Positions 18,407-27,113 of a stretch of DNA of 64,000 nt are shown in pieces. The notes under the pieces are model-generated. The model did not search any database, was not told where the DNA came from, and saw only the letters and a program-made list of their open reading frames with translations. The translations under genes were made by a program, and so were the position numbers. How positions within the stretch are numbered: the first letter of the stretch is position 1; each line of letters opens with the position of its first letter. Origin of the DNA: Achromobacter pestifer (GTDB lineage: Bacteria; Pseudomonadota; Gammaproteobacteria; Burkholderiales; Burkholderiaceae_B); assembly GCF_902859625.1 (NCBI RefSeq), contig NZ_CADIJX010000016.1, positions 37,138 to 101,137 of the forward strand, in the 5' to 3' direction.

Positions 18407-19893
18407 GACGGACTCCTTGCGGGACGCGGATAGCTGGAAGAAAAAATCTGATCGACGGGGGGATGGCCCCAGGTGCGGTCGGGATAGCGCGCGACCAGGC
18501 CGTCAAACTGCGACTGCGCTTGTGTTTGCGCCAGACGCGCGTCGAAGCCCGGGATCTGGCCATCCACCATGACAAAACGGCCGTCGATGATGACCTGCGA
18601 CACATCGCGTCCGCTGCCGCTGATCATCAAGGTCTGGATGGGATCGATCATCTGGCCGTTGCGGTCGTGCGAAAAATCGAACACGACGATGTCCGCCTTG
18701 GCCCCCACCGCCAGGCGGCCCAGGTCCGGCCGGCCCAAGGCATCGGCGCCGCCCACCGTGGCGGCGTCGTAATAGTCTTCCGACCGCACGGCCTCGGTGG
18801 AGCCTTCCGCCACCCGGCACAGCATCATCCCCACCTGCATGTTCAGCACCATGTCGGGCGGCCAGGTGTCGGTGCCCATGCCGATATTGATGCCCATCTT
18901 GCGATAGCGCGCGAATGAGGCGAGCGTGGCTCCGTGGCGTGCCGATACCAGCGGACAATGGACGATGCTGGCACCCGCGTCGCGGATGATTTCCAGGTCG
19001 CGCCCCGGGCGGTCGATGTGGCGAGAGCCCGACACGTAGGTGCCATGCGGCAGCAAGGCGCGTTCAGACAGGAAGTCCAGGCTTTGCAGCCACTCCGGCG
19101 GACTCATGCCGTGCTGCTCCAGCACCAGGTCATATTCCAGGCGCGACTGGCAGCAATGCAGCCGGATGGGCAGATTGCGTTCCCGGGAAGCGGCGGCCGA
19201 GGCCCGCAGCAGATCGGGCGTGCAGGTCTCGATGCGGTCGGGCGACAGCATGGCCCGCACGCGGCCGTCGTGCCGGCCGTCGATCTCGTCGCAGAACATC
19301 AGGGCATCTTCCAAGCCCGCCGAGCCACGCGCCTCGTCGTAGTGACAGCGGATCTTGCCTGCCGCATCCACGTAGGTATGGCCGCTGCGATACGCTGGCC
19401 CCAGGTACACCCGCAGCCCCAATCCGCCGGCCGCATCCGCCGCCGACAGGAATTCGTCGCGCGTTTCGCCCCACACTCGATAGAACAACGATGCAATCGG
19501 CAACGCGGTGGTGATGCCGTTGCGTATCAGTTGCGCGAAGGCGTAACGCTTCTGGAAAGCCAGTTCGGCGGGGGTGTACATCTCGTACGGCCCCTGCTTC
19601 ATGTAGGTGTCCGGCCAGATGCGGCCCTTGCGCCAGGCGGGAGAGTTGTCGAAGCCCAGGATGGTCGTATCCAGATCGGACAGCGCGTCCAGGTCGATGA
19701 AACCCGGGCCGATCACCGCGCGGCCGTAGTCATGGCGGCGCGCGACCTGCCCTGGATAGCAATGGCCGACATAGACGATGCGGTCGCCCTCGAAGACGAC
19801 TTCACCGTTCTCGTACAGGCAGTGGCGCCCGTTCTCGTGGCCGACCACCCACCGGGCGGTCAGCAGGATCGGCCCCTCGGCGGCGCGCATCAA
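18403..19893 (-). CDS. Amidohydrolase-superfamily protein (ATZ/TRZ-like) lacking the HxH motif
   Basis: 496 residues with the ATZ/TRZ barrel architecture: an N-terminal beta-sandwich, then IGPGFIDLDALSDLD where metal-dependent relatives have GFID-x-HxH. The other expected ligands remain: H246 (IRLHCC), H283 (LLPHGTY), H312 (VHCPLVSARHG) and D342 (MGTDTWPPD). It is likely a mononuclear hydrolase or deaminase acting on a compound brought in by the adjacent transporter, but the missing HxH makes catalysis uncertain. Starts and stops overlap both neighbours by 4 bases, so it is an integral operon member. Confidence 0.8.
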   Translation of the reverse strand: MMRAAEGPILLTARWVVGHENGRHCLYENGEVVFEGDRIVYVGHCYPGQVARRHDYGRAVIGPGFIDLDALSDLDTTILGFDNSPAWRKGRIWPDTYMKQGPYEMYTPAELAFQKRYAFAQLIRNGITTALPIASLFYRVWGETRDEFLSAADAAGGLGLRVYLGPAYRSGHTYVDAAGKIRCHYDEARGSAGLEDALMFCDEIDGRHDGRVRAMLSPDRIETCTPDLLRASAAASRERNLPIRLHCCQSRLEYDLVLEQHGMSPPEWLQSLDFLSERALLPHGTYVSGSRHIDRPGRDLEIIRDAGASIVHCPLVSARHGATLASFARYRKMGINIGMGTDTWPPDMVLNMQVGMMLCRVAEGSTEAVRSEDYYDAATVGGADALGRPDLGRLAVGAKADIVVFDFSHDRNGQMIDPIQTLMISGSGRDVSQVIIDGRFVMVDGQIPGFDARLAQTQAQSQFDGLVARYPDRTWGHPPVDQIFSSSYPRPARSPS

Positions 19894-21083
19894 GGGGCCT
19901 CCGCCAGCGCCCGGCCATCGCGGGCCACGACGCGGCCGCGCTTGACGACCAGCTTGCGTACCGGACGCGCCACAATCGCTTCCGCCACCGTCTCGGCGTC
20001 CACCAGCACGAAGTCGGCATGGCAGCCCGGCGCAAGACCGTAGTCCGCCAGTTGCATGACGCGCGCATTGCCGTAGGTGGCGACATCCAGCGCCATCGCC
20101 AGTTCATCGTCGCGCCGGAAGTTGTTGCGCAAGCCCACCAGCATCGTGCGTTCCAGCATGTCGGGCTTGCCGTACGGCCCCCAGGTATCACGCATGCCGT
20201 CATTGCCGGTACAGACCGTGACGCCCGCCTGCCGCAAGCGCGCCACATTGGGCACCGGGCGCGAGGCCGAGCCGGTGGTCATGATGTGCACGCCGGCCTC
20301 CAGCAGCCCTTCGGTCAACGCCTGCACGGCCTGCGTGTCGGGCATGCCCAGGCAGAACGAATGCGACAGCGTGACCTTGCCCTGCATGCCCAGCGCCAGT
20401 ACGCGGTCGATGGTCATCTGCATCGAGAACGCGCCCAGTTCGCCGGCTTCATGCAGATGGATGTCGATCGGCTTGCCGTGTTTGTCTGCCAGGCCGAAGA
20501 TGGCGTCCAGATGGCCCTTGGGATCGCGGTCCATGCCCGCCGGGTCCAGCCCGCCCACCACTTCCGCGCCCATGCGCAACGCCTCGTCCATCAGTTCCAG
20601 CGTGCCCGGACGGATCAGCAGCCCGCTTTGCGGGAACGCCACGATCTCCACGTCGATCTGGTCGCGGTACTGTTCGCGGGCGCGCATCACGCCCTCGATG
20701 GCGCCCAGGCCGATGTCCGTGTCCACGTCGACGTGGCTGCGGACATGGCTGGTGCCATCGGCAATCGACATCACCAACTGGCGTGCCGACTGGCGGTACG
20801 GATCAATGCCCAGGCGCGTCTTTTCGGCGCGTTCGTTTTCGATCTTGTCGATCAGGCGCGGCCCCACCTCGTTGCGGTACCAGGGCATGCCGTACATCGT
20901 CTTGTCCAGGTGCGCGTGGGCATCGATCAGCCCCGGCAGCAGCAGCGCGCCGCCCCCGTCCACCACGGGCACGCCTTCGGGCGCCGCGCCACCCAGCGCC
21001 TGGATGCGGCCGTCGCGCACCAGTACCGATGTCGGCTCGCCGCCGGCCGGGCGGACGCGGGTATACAGCGTTGCGTTTTCCAT
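19890..21083 (-). CDS. Cytosine deaminase-like amidohydrolase
   Basis: 397 residues. A complete metal site is visible: LLPGLIDAHAHLDK (H56, H58), IDIHLHEAGE (H209, E212), LSHSFCLG (H241) and CTGNDGMRD (D295). The HLHEAG and SHSFCLG signatures match the cytosine deaminase/AtzC branch, which deaminates pyrimidine-, creatinine- or triazine-like rings. ATG 21083 follows AAGAGG; an in-frame TTG at 21101 would overlap the permease gene upstream. Together with the next gene it forms a two-amidohydrolase set inside an ABC transporter operon. Confidence 0.85.
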   Translation of the reverse strand: MENATLYTRVRPAGGEPTSVLVRDGRIQALGGAAPEGVPVVDGGGALLLPGLIDAHAHLDKTMYGMPWYRNEVGPRLIDKIENERAEKTRLGIDPYRQSARQLVMSIADGTSHVRSHVDVDTDIGLGAIEGVMRAREQYRDQIDVEIVAFPQSGLLIRPGTLELMDEALRMGAEVVGGLDPAGMDRDPKGHLDAIFGLADKHGKPIDIHLHEAGELGAFSMQMTIDRVLALGMQGKVTLSHSFCLGMPDTQAVQALTEGLLEAGVHIMTTGSASRPVPNVARLRQAGVTVCTGNDGMRDTWGPYGKPDMLERTMLVGLRNNFRRDDELAMALDVATYGNARVMQLADYGLAPGCHADFVLVDAETVAEAIVARPVRKLVVKRGRVVARDGRALAEAP

Positions 21084-21110
21084 GCTTGACCTCTTATTCA
21101 AGGATGCGCC

Positions 21111-22052
21111 TCAGCGCAAACGGGGATTCAGGGCATCGCGCAGCCAATCGCCCAGCAGATTCACCACCAGCACGATCAGGCTCAGATACAGCGCAGGGAA
21201 GACCACCACCCACCACTGCCCCGAAAACAAGAACTGGTTGCCCAGGCGGATCAAGGTGCCCAACGACGGCTCGGTCGGCGGCATGCCCACGCCCAGGAAG
21301 CTCAGCGTCGCCTCGATCAGAATGGCCAGCCCCAGATTCAGCGTGGCAGTCACCATCACGGGCGTCAGGGTGTTGGGCAGGATGTGCGTCAGCATGATGC
21401 GCAAGGGACTGACCCGGATCAGCCGTGCCGCCTGCACGTATTCCTTGCCGCGCTCAACCAGCGCGGACGCCCTCACCGTCCGCGCGTACTGCACCCAATT
21501 GGTCATCGAGATGGCCAGGATCAGGATCACCGACGACAGCGTTTCGCGTAGACCAGGCGGCAGCAGTTGCCGGAACACGGCCGTCACCAGAATGGCGACA
21601 AGAATCGTGGGGATACTTAGCAGCGTATCGCCCAGCCGCATCAGCGCGTTGTCGATCCAACCGCCGAAGTAGCCCGCGGCCAACCCCACCAGCAGCCCGA
21701 TCGCCAGCGACAGCACCACCGTCGCCAGACCGATCACCAGCGACATGCGTGAACCATACAAAATGGCCGACCACACATCGCGCCCCTGCGTGTCCGTGCC
21801 CAGCAGGAATTGGGGATCGGCGCCTTCAATCCAGACAGGCGGCAGCTCGGCATTCAGCAAGTCCAGCTGCGCCAGGTCGTAAGGGTTCTGCGGCGCGATC
21901 CACGGCGCAAACAGCGCCAGCAACACCACCGCCAACAGCACGATGCCGGCGCCCATCGCCACGTAATCGTGCCGCAGGCTCCACCACAGGTCGCTTTGCA
22001 GAAAACGGGACAACCGGCTCTGCGTGCCGCCCGAAAAAGGGTTAGTGAGCAT
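21111..22052 (-). CDS. Dipeptide-type ABC permease (DppC/OppC-like)
   Basis: 313 residues, about six membrane helices; periplasmic loop LGTDTQGRDVWSAILYGSRMSLVIGL and EAA loop EYVQAARLIRVSPLRIMLTHILPN are diagnostic of DppC. ATG 22052 lies inside the end of the DppB-like gene (11-base overlap). Confidence 0.9.
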   Translation of the reverse strand: MLTNPFSGGTQSRLSRFLQSDLWWSLRHDYVAMGAGIVLLAVVLLALFAPWIAPQNPYDLAQLDLLNAELPPVWIEGADPQFLLGTDTQGRDVWSAILYGSRMSLVIGLATVVLSLAIGLLVGLAAGYFGGWIDNALMRLGDTLLSIPTILVAILVTAVFRQLLPPGLRETLSSVILILAISMTNWVQYARTVRASALVERGKEYVQAARLIRVSPLRIMLTHILPNTLTPVMVTATLNLGLAILIEATLSFLGVGMPPTEPSLGTLIRLGNQFLFSGQWWVVVFPALYLSLIVLVVNLLGDWLRDALNPRLR

Positions 22053-23034
22053 TGGCGCCTCCTTTGACGTGCTGGCTGCGCAGGCGCGGGTCGACCACGC
22101 CATACATCATGTCCACCAACGTGTTCAGCGCCACGAAGATGAAGGACACGATCACCAGGTAGGCGGCCATGACGGGAATGTCCACGAACATGACCGATTG
22201 AATGAACAGCAAGCCCATGCCCGGCCACTGGAACACGGTTTCCGTGATCAGCGCGAAGGCGATCAGGTTGCCGATCTGCATCCCCGTCACGGTGATGACG
22301 GGCATCAGACAGTTGCGCAGCGCCAGCCGAAAATGCACCACGCGATCCGGCAGCCCGCGGGCCCGGGCGAACTTGATGAACTCGGTGCGCAGCGTTTCCA
22401 GCATTTCGGCGCGCACCAGCCGCATGATCAACGTGATCTGGAACAACGCCAGCGTGATGGACGGCAACACCAGTGCGGCGCGGCCCGATGGTGTCAGCAG
22501 ACCGGTGGACCATCCGCCGATCTTCACCGTGTCGCCTCGGCCAAACCCAGGCAACCAGCCCAACTGCACCGAGAAGATCAGGATCAGCATGATGCCCACC
22601 ACGAAGCTGGGCAAGGAGATGCCCAGGATGGACACGAATTGCAAGGCCTGCGCCACGCGCGACTTGCGGTAGATGGCCGTCAACACGCCCAGCGGCACGC
22701 CGATGACCAGCGACAGCAGCGTCGCCATCATGACCAGTTCAAAGGTGGCCGGAAAGCGTTCGGCCACCAGCGCGAAGACGTCCTGTTGATTGCGGTACGA
22801 AATACCGAACTCACCCTGCGCCGCGTTGGTGACGAAATGCACGAACTGCATGCCCACCGACGTGTTCAGCCCCAGCCGCTCGCGCAACTCATCGCGCTGC
22901 GTCTGCGAGGCCTGCTCGTTCAGCATCATGTCGACGGGGTCGCCGACGAAACGGAAAATCACGAAAGCCAACAACGCCACCGCCAGCATCACGCCAACCG
23001 CGTTGAAGACCCGTCTAACAATGAATGCCAGCAT
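22042..23034 (-). CDS. Dipeptide-type ABC permease (DppB/OppB-like)
   Basis: 330 residues. N-terminal MLAFIVRRVFNAVGVMLAVALLAFVIFRFVGDPVD and EAA loop EFIKFARARGLPDRVVHFRLALRNCLMPVIT identify the DppB subunit. About six helices. It begins 74 bases after the binding-protein stop. Confidence 0.9.
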   Translation of the reverse strand: MLAFIVRRVFNAVGVMLAVALLAFVIFRFVGDPVDMMLNEQASQTQRDELRERLGLNTSVGMQFVHFVTNAAQGEFGISYRNQQDVFALVAERFPATFELVMMATLLSLVIGVPLGVLTAIYRKSRVAQALQFVSILGISLPSFVVGIMLILIFSVQLGWLPGFGRGDTVKIGGWSTGLLTPSGRAALVLPSITLALFQITLIMRLVRAEMLETLRTEFIKFARARGLPDRVVHFRLALRNCLMPVITVTGMQIGNLIAFALITETVFQWPGMGLLFIQSVMFVDIPVMAAYLVIVSFIFVALNTLVDMMYGVVDPRLRSQHVKGGANAH

Positions 23035-23108
23035 GTGAGGCTCCCTTCAGACCCGATGTCAGACTTCAGGGCTGCCGCGAAGCGCACGGCAGCCCGCCCA
23101 CGCACGCC

Positions 23109-24686
23109 CTACTGCATGCGTACGTTCCACAGTCGTGCCTTGTTGTCCGGCATCTGAAGCACTTCACCCACCTTGTTGCCCACGGCCCAGGCCATGGGTT
23201 GCTGATGCAACGGCAGGAAGCGCACGTCGTCATGCAGCGTCTGCAACACCTCGGCCATCATCTGGATGCGCTTCTCGCGGTTCATCTCGGCGGCGGCCGC
23301 GTCGATCTTCGCGTCCAGCGCGGCGTCGCCCCACTGCCCCCAATTGAAGACGCCCGCAGGCCCCGTGCGGCTATGCATCACTTGCAGCAGGATCGACAGC
23401 GCGTCGATCTGCGGCTCGTTGGCCCAGCCATGGATGGTGATGTCGAACTCGCCGCGCGAGCGCTTCGGGTTCTGTAGCGAACGCGGCCCGCTGGCCAGCG
23501 TCGCCTTCACGCCAATGCGCGCCCACATCGACGCGGCGGCCTGGCAAAGTTCTTCCTCATTGACGAACATGTCGTTCGAGCACAGCAGGGACAGCGTGAA
23601 GCCATCGGGGTACCCAGCGTCGGCCAGCAGCTTCTTGGCGCGCGCGGCGTCAAATGGCAGACGCTCTTCCTGCTTGCTTTCGTAGCCCGGAATCGACGGG
23701 GCCACCAACGCCCCCGTGGTGCGCGACAAGCCGCGCATCACGCGCTTTTGCAACAGGTCGGGCGACAGCGCCATGTACAACGCCTGGCGCACGCGCAGAT
23801 CCTTCAGCGGATTCTTGTCGGTGATGTTCGAGGCCACCAGCTTGTCGCCCAGGTTGAAGCCGAAGTACAGCGTGCGCAATTCGGTGGCTGCCAGCACCTT
23901 CACATTCGGCGCGGCACGCAAACGGTCCAGATCTTGCAACGGCGCGTTTTCGGTGAAATTGATATCGCCTGACAACAATGCCGCCACCCGGGTTGGCGCT
24001 GACGCGATCGGGGTGAATTCGATACGGTCCAGGTTGTGGCGGGGCGTGTCCCACCAGTCCTTGTTCACCACCAGCACGGTGCGCGTATCGGGACGGTACG
24101 ACTCCACCTTGAACGGGCCGGTGCCGTTGGCGTTGTGCGTGGCGTAGCCTTCGATCTTCTTGGCGGCGTCGGTTGGCCGGGTACTGTTGTTGTCCACCAG
24201 CCATTGGCGGTTGAAGATGAAGATGTTGGTCAGGTCGTTGAGCATCAACGGGTAGGGATGCGTCATTTCAATGTCGACCGTGAAATCGTCCACCTTGCGC
24301 ACCGCCTTGAACGCCGGCAAATTGCCTTTCAGCGGCGAGGCATCGTCCGACACGCGGGTCATCGATGCCACCACGTCGTCGGCCGAGAACGACGCGCCGT
24401 TGTGAAACTTCACGCCCTGGCGCAGCTTGAAGCGCAGCACCGTGGGCGACGTGGCTTCCCAGGATTCGGCCAACGCGGGCGTGATGTTGAACTTATCGTC
24501 ATAGCGGATCAGCGCTTCGTACACGTGGTTCAGAAACGCCAGGTTGAAGGTACTGCCGTAGGAATATGGGTCCAGCGAATCCAGGTCACGCGCGGCGCCC
24601 CACTTCAGCGTATTGGCGGCGGAAGCCCCGGTGATGGCGGATAGCGCGATCACCGCCCCGGCGGTCCATTTGAGCAACGTCTTCAT
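23109..24686 (-). CDS. Peptide/nickel-type ABC transporter substrate-binding protein (SBP_bac_5)
   Basis: 525 residues. Signal peptide MKTLLKWTAGAVIALSAITGASA, then NTLKWGAARDLDSLDPYSYGS and the family segment LRFKLRQGVKFHNGASFSADDVV. This cluster C periplasmic receptor serves peptides, nickel chelates, glutathione or opines. The operon's two amidohydrolases suggest an amide- or ring-containing small molecule rather than a plain peptide (inference). Confidence 0.9.
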   Translation of the reverse strand: MKTLLKWTAGAVIALSAITGASAANTLKWGAARDLDSLDPYSYGSTFNLAFLNHVYEALIRYDDKFNITPALAESWEATSPTVLRFKLRQGVKFHNGASFSADDVVASMTRVSDDASPLKGNLPAFKAVRKVDDFTVDIEMTHPYPLMLNDLTNIFIFNRQWLVDNNSTRPTDAAKKIEGYATHNANGTGPFKVESYRPDTRTVLVVNKDWWDTPRHNLDRIEFTPIASAPTRVAALLSGDINFTENAPLQDLDRLRAAPNVKVLAATELRTLYFGFNLGDKLVASNITDKNPLKDLRVRQALYMALSPDLLQKRVMRGLSRTTGALVAPSIPGYESKQEERLPFDAARAKKLLADAGYPDGFTLSLLCSNDMFVNEEELCQAAASMWARIGVKATLASGPRSLQNPKRSRGEFDITIHGWANEPQIDALSILLQVMHSRTGPAGVFNWGQWGDAALDAKIDAAAAEMNREKRIQMMAEVLQTLHDDVRFLPLHQQPMAWAVGNKVGEVLQMPDNKARLWNVRMQ

Positions 24687-24788
24687 GGCTGCAACTCTCC
24701 CTTGTCTATCGGTCTGAAATACCGGTTTGTGCGCCAGGACCAGGCCCGGCGTGATGTGTGAAGAAGCAATCGGGTCGGGCCGGGCGCC

Positions 24789-25526
24789 TCAGGCCTGGAC
24801 GCACAGGCGCTGGGCGCGGTCCAGCGAGGCCAGCGCCAGCACCTGGGCCAGCGCGGCGCGGTAGGAATCGATGATGGGCACGGCGGGCCGGCGCGGCAGC
24901 ACCGGCAGGTAGCCGGCCAGGGCAGCGCCCGCCACGATCACCACGTCGGCACCCTGCGCCACGGCAGCGTCAAGCGCGCGGCTGACCTCGGCCGCCGACT
25001 CTGGCGAACGCGACACGTAGTCCAGCGCATTGCCGGGCAAGGCGATGATGCCGGCGCAGCGAGCATCCAGGCCCAACTGGCGGATCTGTTCACGCAGCAT
25101 GCCGGGCCAGCGCTGACCCACGGTGACGATGGCGTAGCGATCGCCACGCTGCATCGCGGCCATGATCGAGGCCTCGGCCATGCCCACGACGGGCACGGAC
25201 AGGCATTCGCGCACGGCCCCGATACCGGGCTCGCCGAAACAGGCAAGCAGACAGGCATCGAAGGGGGTTTCCGCCCGCGAGACTTCGCGTTCAACGGTTT
25301 CCAGCACCGCGTGAGCGGCCACCGCCGCCTCAACCCGGCTGGCGATGTAGGCGGGCCCGAACGCGGCGGTCACGGCATGCACCTGCGCGGCGCCATGGAA
25401 GAACACCCGCGCCTGCTCAGCCAGGCTGCCGGTCAGGTCAGAGGTGGTGTTGCCGTTGATCACCAGCAGGCGGTACGGCGTGAAGACGGGCCGATCGATG
25501 GCGATGGCGTCGGGCATTGCGGACAT
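24789..25526 (-). CDS. Asp/Glu (hydantoin) racemase family protein with one catalytic Cys
   Basis: 245 residues. RLLVINGNTTSDLT is the conserved N-terminal loop of the hydantoin/Asp-Glu racemase family, and the first catalytic cysteine is present in LLACFGEPG (C96). The second site, GCAGM in hydantoin racemases, reads VAGAALAG (198-205), so the second Cys is Ala. First gene of the eight-gene operon; the divergent GntR-family gene and operator-like boxes lie directly upstream. The role could be racemisation by another mechanism, or a decarboxylase or isomerase as in arylmalonate decarboxylase relatives, which use one Cys. Confidence 0.8.
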   Translation of the reverse strand: MSAMPDAIAIDRPVFTPYRLLVINGNTTSDLTGSLAEQARVFFHGAAQVHAVTAAFGPAYIASRVEAAVAAHAVLETVEREVSRAETPFDACLLACFGEPGIGAVRECLSVPVVGMAEASIMAAMQRGDRYAIVTVGQRWPGMLREQIRQLGLDARCAGIIALPGNALDYVSRSPESAAEVSRALDAAVAQGADVVIVAGAALAGYLPVLPRRPAVPIIDSYRAALAQVLALASLDRAQRLCVQA

Positions 25527-25544
25527 GGAACAAACCTCTATCGG

Positions 25545-25612
25545 TTTGTATACAAATATGAATCAAAATTTCGACTCACAACAACAATTTTGTATAAATA
25601 TTTGTATACGAT
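25545..25612. promoter_or_regulatory. Three repeated operator-like boxes in the racemase/gntR divergent spacer
   Basis: Perfect palindrome TTTGTATACAAA at 25545-25556, and two tandem copies of the same core, TTTGTATAAATA (25589-25600) and TTTGTATACGAT (25601-25612). TTGTATACAA fits the t-GT-n-AC-a pattern of FadR/VanR-subfamily GntR operators. They lie between the racemase start (25526) and the regulator start (25776), in an AT-rich island. Confidence 0.65.
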
Positions 25613-25775
25613 TTATGCCGACAATGTACGCGCATCAATGCTGCCTTCAAGCTATCGCTAACCCTTATCGCCCGGTGTAGTATGCTTGCCTACACCCCGC
25701 CGTGCGCGCCGGCAGCGGGTGCCGGACCCTTTCCAACACAATGAAAACGCGCATGCACAGGAGCCTAAGAAGAAG

Positions 25776-26495
25776 ATGAAACCTCTCGCGCCACCGGCTA
25801 ACGAGCCCGCCAAGAAAGACACAAATCGCAGCGAAATCGTATACATGAATTTGCGCCGCGCGATCATCGAGCAAGCGCTGCTACCCGGCGACAAGCTGCC
25901 GGAAGACGTGATCGGCGAACGCTTCGGCGTCAGCAGGACGATCGTGCGGGGCGTATTGACGCGCTTGTTCAGCGAAGGCCTGGTGGATCTGCGGCCCAAT
26001 CGGGGCGCCGCCGTGGCCCGCCCCAGCCTGGAAGAAGCCCATGACATCTTTGAGGCCCGCCGTTGCCTGGAGCGCGACGTGGCTCGCCGGCTGGTGCAGC
26101 ACATTACCGAAGCTGGCTTGACGCGCCTGGCGCAGCATGTGAAAGAAGAAGAAGCGGCCCGCCAGCGCAACAGCACGAACGAATCCATCCGGCTGTCGGG
26201 CGAATTCCACATCCTGATGGCCGAACTCTCGGGCAATGCGGTGTATGCCCGCTATGTGAACGAAATCGTGTCGCGCTGCTCGCTGATCCTGGCGCTTTAT
26301 GGCCGGCCGCATTCCAGCGAATGCGCGGTCAGCGAACACATGGAGATTGTGGATAGCTTGCGTGCGCGCGATGAAAAACACGTGCTGCACCTGCTGGAGC
26401 ACCATCTGGAGTCGGTCACCGCGCGTGCCCTGCTAAGCACCGACGGCTCGGGCGTGCGTGACATCCGCAAGATCCTGGACCGCTACGGTACCTGA
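25776..26495 (+). CDS. GntR-family transcriptional regulator, FadR/FCD subfamily
   Basis: 239 residues. A winged helix-turn-helix at about 18-85 (LPEDVIGERFGVSRTIVRGVLTRLFSEGLVDL) precedes an all-helical FCD ligand domain (about 88-225) with His/Asp/Arg metal-site candidates (EARRCLERD, GEFHILMAEL, SEHMEIVDSL). It probably represses the divergent transporter/amidohydrolase operon and responds to its substrate. ATG 25776 follows AGGAG by 13 bases; upstream in-frame residues look unconserved. Confidence 0.88.
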   Translation: MKPLAPPANEPAKKDTNRSEIVYMNLRRAIIEQALLPGDKLPEDVIGERFGVSRTIVRGVLTRLFSEGLVDLRPNRGAAVARPSLEEAHDIFEARRCLERDVARRLVQHITEAGLTRLAQHVKEEEAARQRNSTNESIRLSGEFHILMAELSGNAVYARYVNEIVSRCSLILALYGRPHSSECAVSEHMEIVDSLRARDEKHVLHLLEHHLESVTARALLSTDGSGVRDIRKILDRYGT

Positions 26496-26610
26496 GCGCA
26501 TCGCATGCGCATGCCGCGCGGCGATGGATGCCAACAGTGGCGCGAACGAGCCACGTAGGGGCGGACCCGCCCGATGGGCGTGCCAGTCACATCCCCTGAG
26601 AATGAGAAAA

Positions 26611-26632
26611 GCGCCCGGTCAGGGCGCTTCTT
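26611..26632. terminator. Bidirectional terminator between gntR and the DUF3579 gene
   Basis: Stem GCGCCC / GGGCGC (26611-26616, 26622-26627), 5-base loop, followed by TTCTTC on plus and TTTTCTC on minus. It lies between convergent genes and can serve both. Confidence 0.7.
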
Positions 26633-26643
26633 CGTTCTGGGGC

Positions 26644-26934
26644 CTAGATTTCGCGTTCTTCCGTCTTGAGGTTGTTGTCGCGGGCGAAATCCACCACGAA
26701 CTTATACGCCAGCGGTTCCAGGTCGCGCAAACGCAGGTCGACCACGATTCCGCGCACGCCGTCGATCACGACGGGCAGCACATAAGGCGAATAGGTGAGG
26801 TGGTTACCAGCACTGCCGGGAGGCCGGAACTGTGCCATTACGCCAGCGAGCCGCTCCGCCCAATCGCTGGGGCGGAATCGGCTACCGCTTTCGGTAACGC
26901 CATGAATTACGAATTGTCTGACGCGAGTTGCCAT
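26644..26934 (-). CDS. DUF3579 domain protein
   Basis: 96 residues: MATRVRQFVIHGVTESGSRF, then RPSDWAERLAGVMAQFRPPG, YSPYVLPVVIDGVRGIVVDLRL and a C-terminal EPLAYKFVVDFARDNNL. This fits the small betaproteobacterial family DUF3579; function unknown. No signal peptide or membrane segment. A GTG four codons upstream (26946) is an alternative start. It is divergent from argD across about 180 bases. Confidence 0.8.
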   Translation of the reverse strand: MATRVRQFVIHGVTESGSRFRPSDWAERLAGVMAQFRPPGSAGNHLTYSPYVLPVVIDGVRGIVVDLRLRDLEPLAYKFVVDFARDNNLKTEEREI

Positions 26935-27113
26935 GAGTTCTTTCACTACAGCGCGCCTTTCACGAAAGCCGGATCTTCGGCGTGATCAAACATGCGCCCT
27001 GCGCCGCGAATTGTATATGATTGATCCTTTGCCCTCTTCCAAATGACGTTTCCCCAAGAATTCGTCACAAAAAAAGAGCCGGCTTTTTTGGTAATCCCCC
27101 AGGAGGATCCGCA

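Noticed and set aside
26496..26610. Possible interspersed repeat after gntR (GGGGCGGACCCGCCC)
   Set aside because: A short GC-rich symmetry only; the neighbouring terminator explains the visible structure.
27068..27091. A-run, AGCCGGCT, T-run before argD suggesting an attenuator
   Set aside because: The core is a self-complementary 8-mer with no loop; a stable hairpin would need a loop, so terminator behaviour is doubtful.
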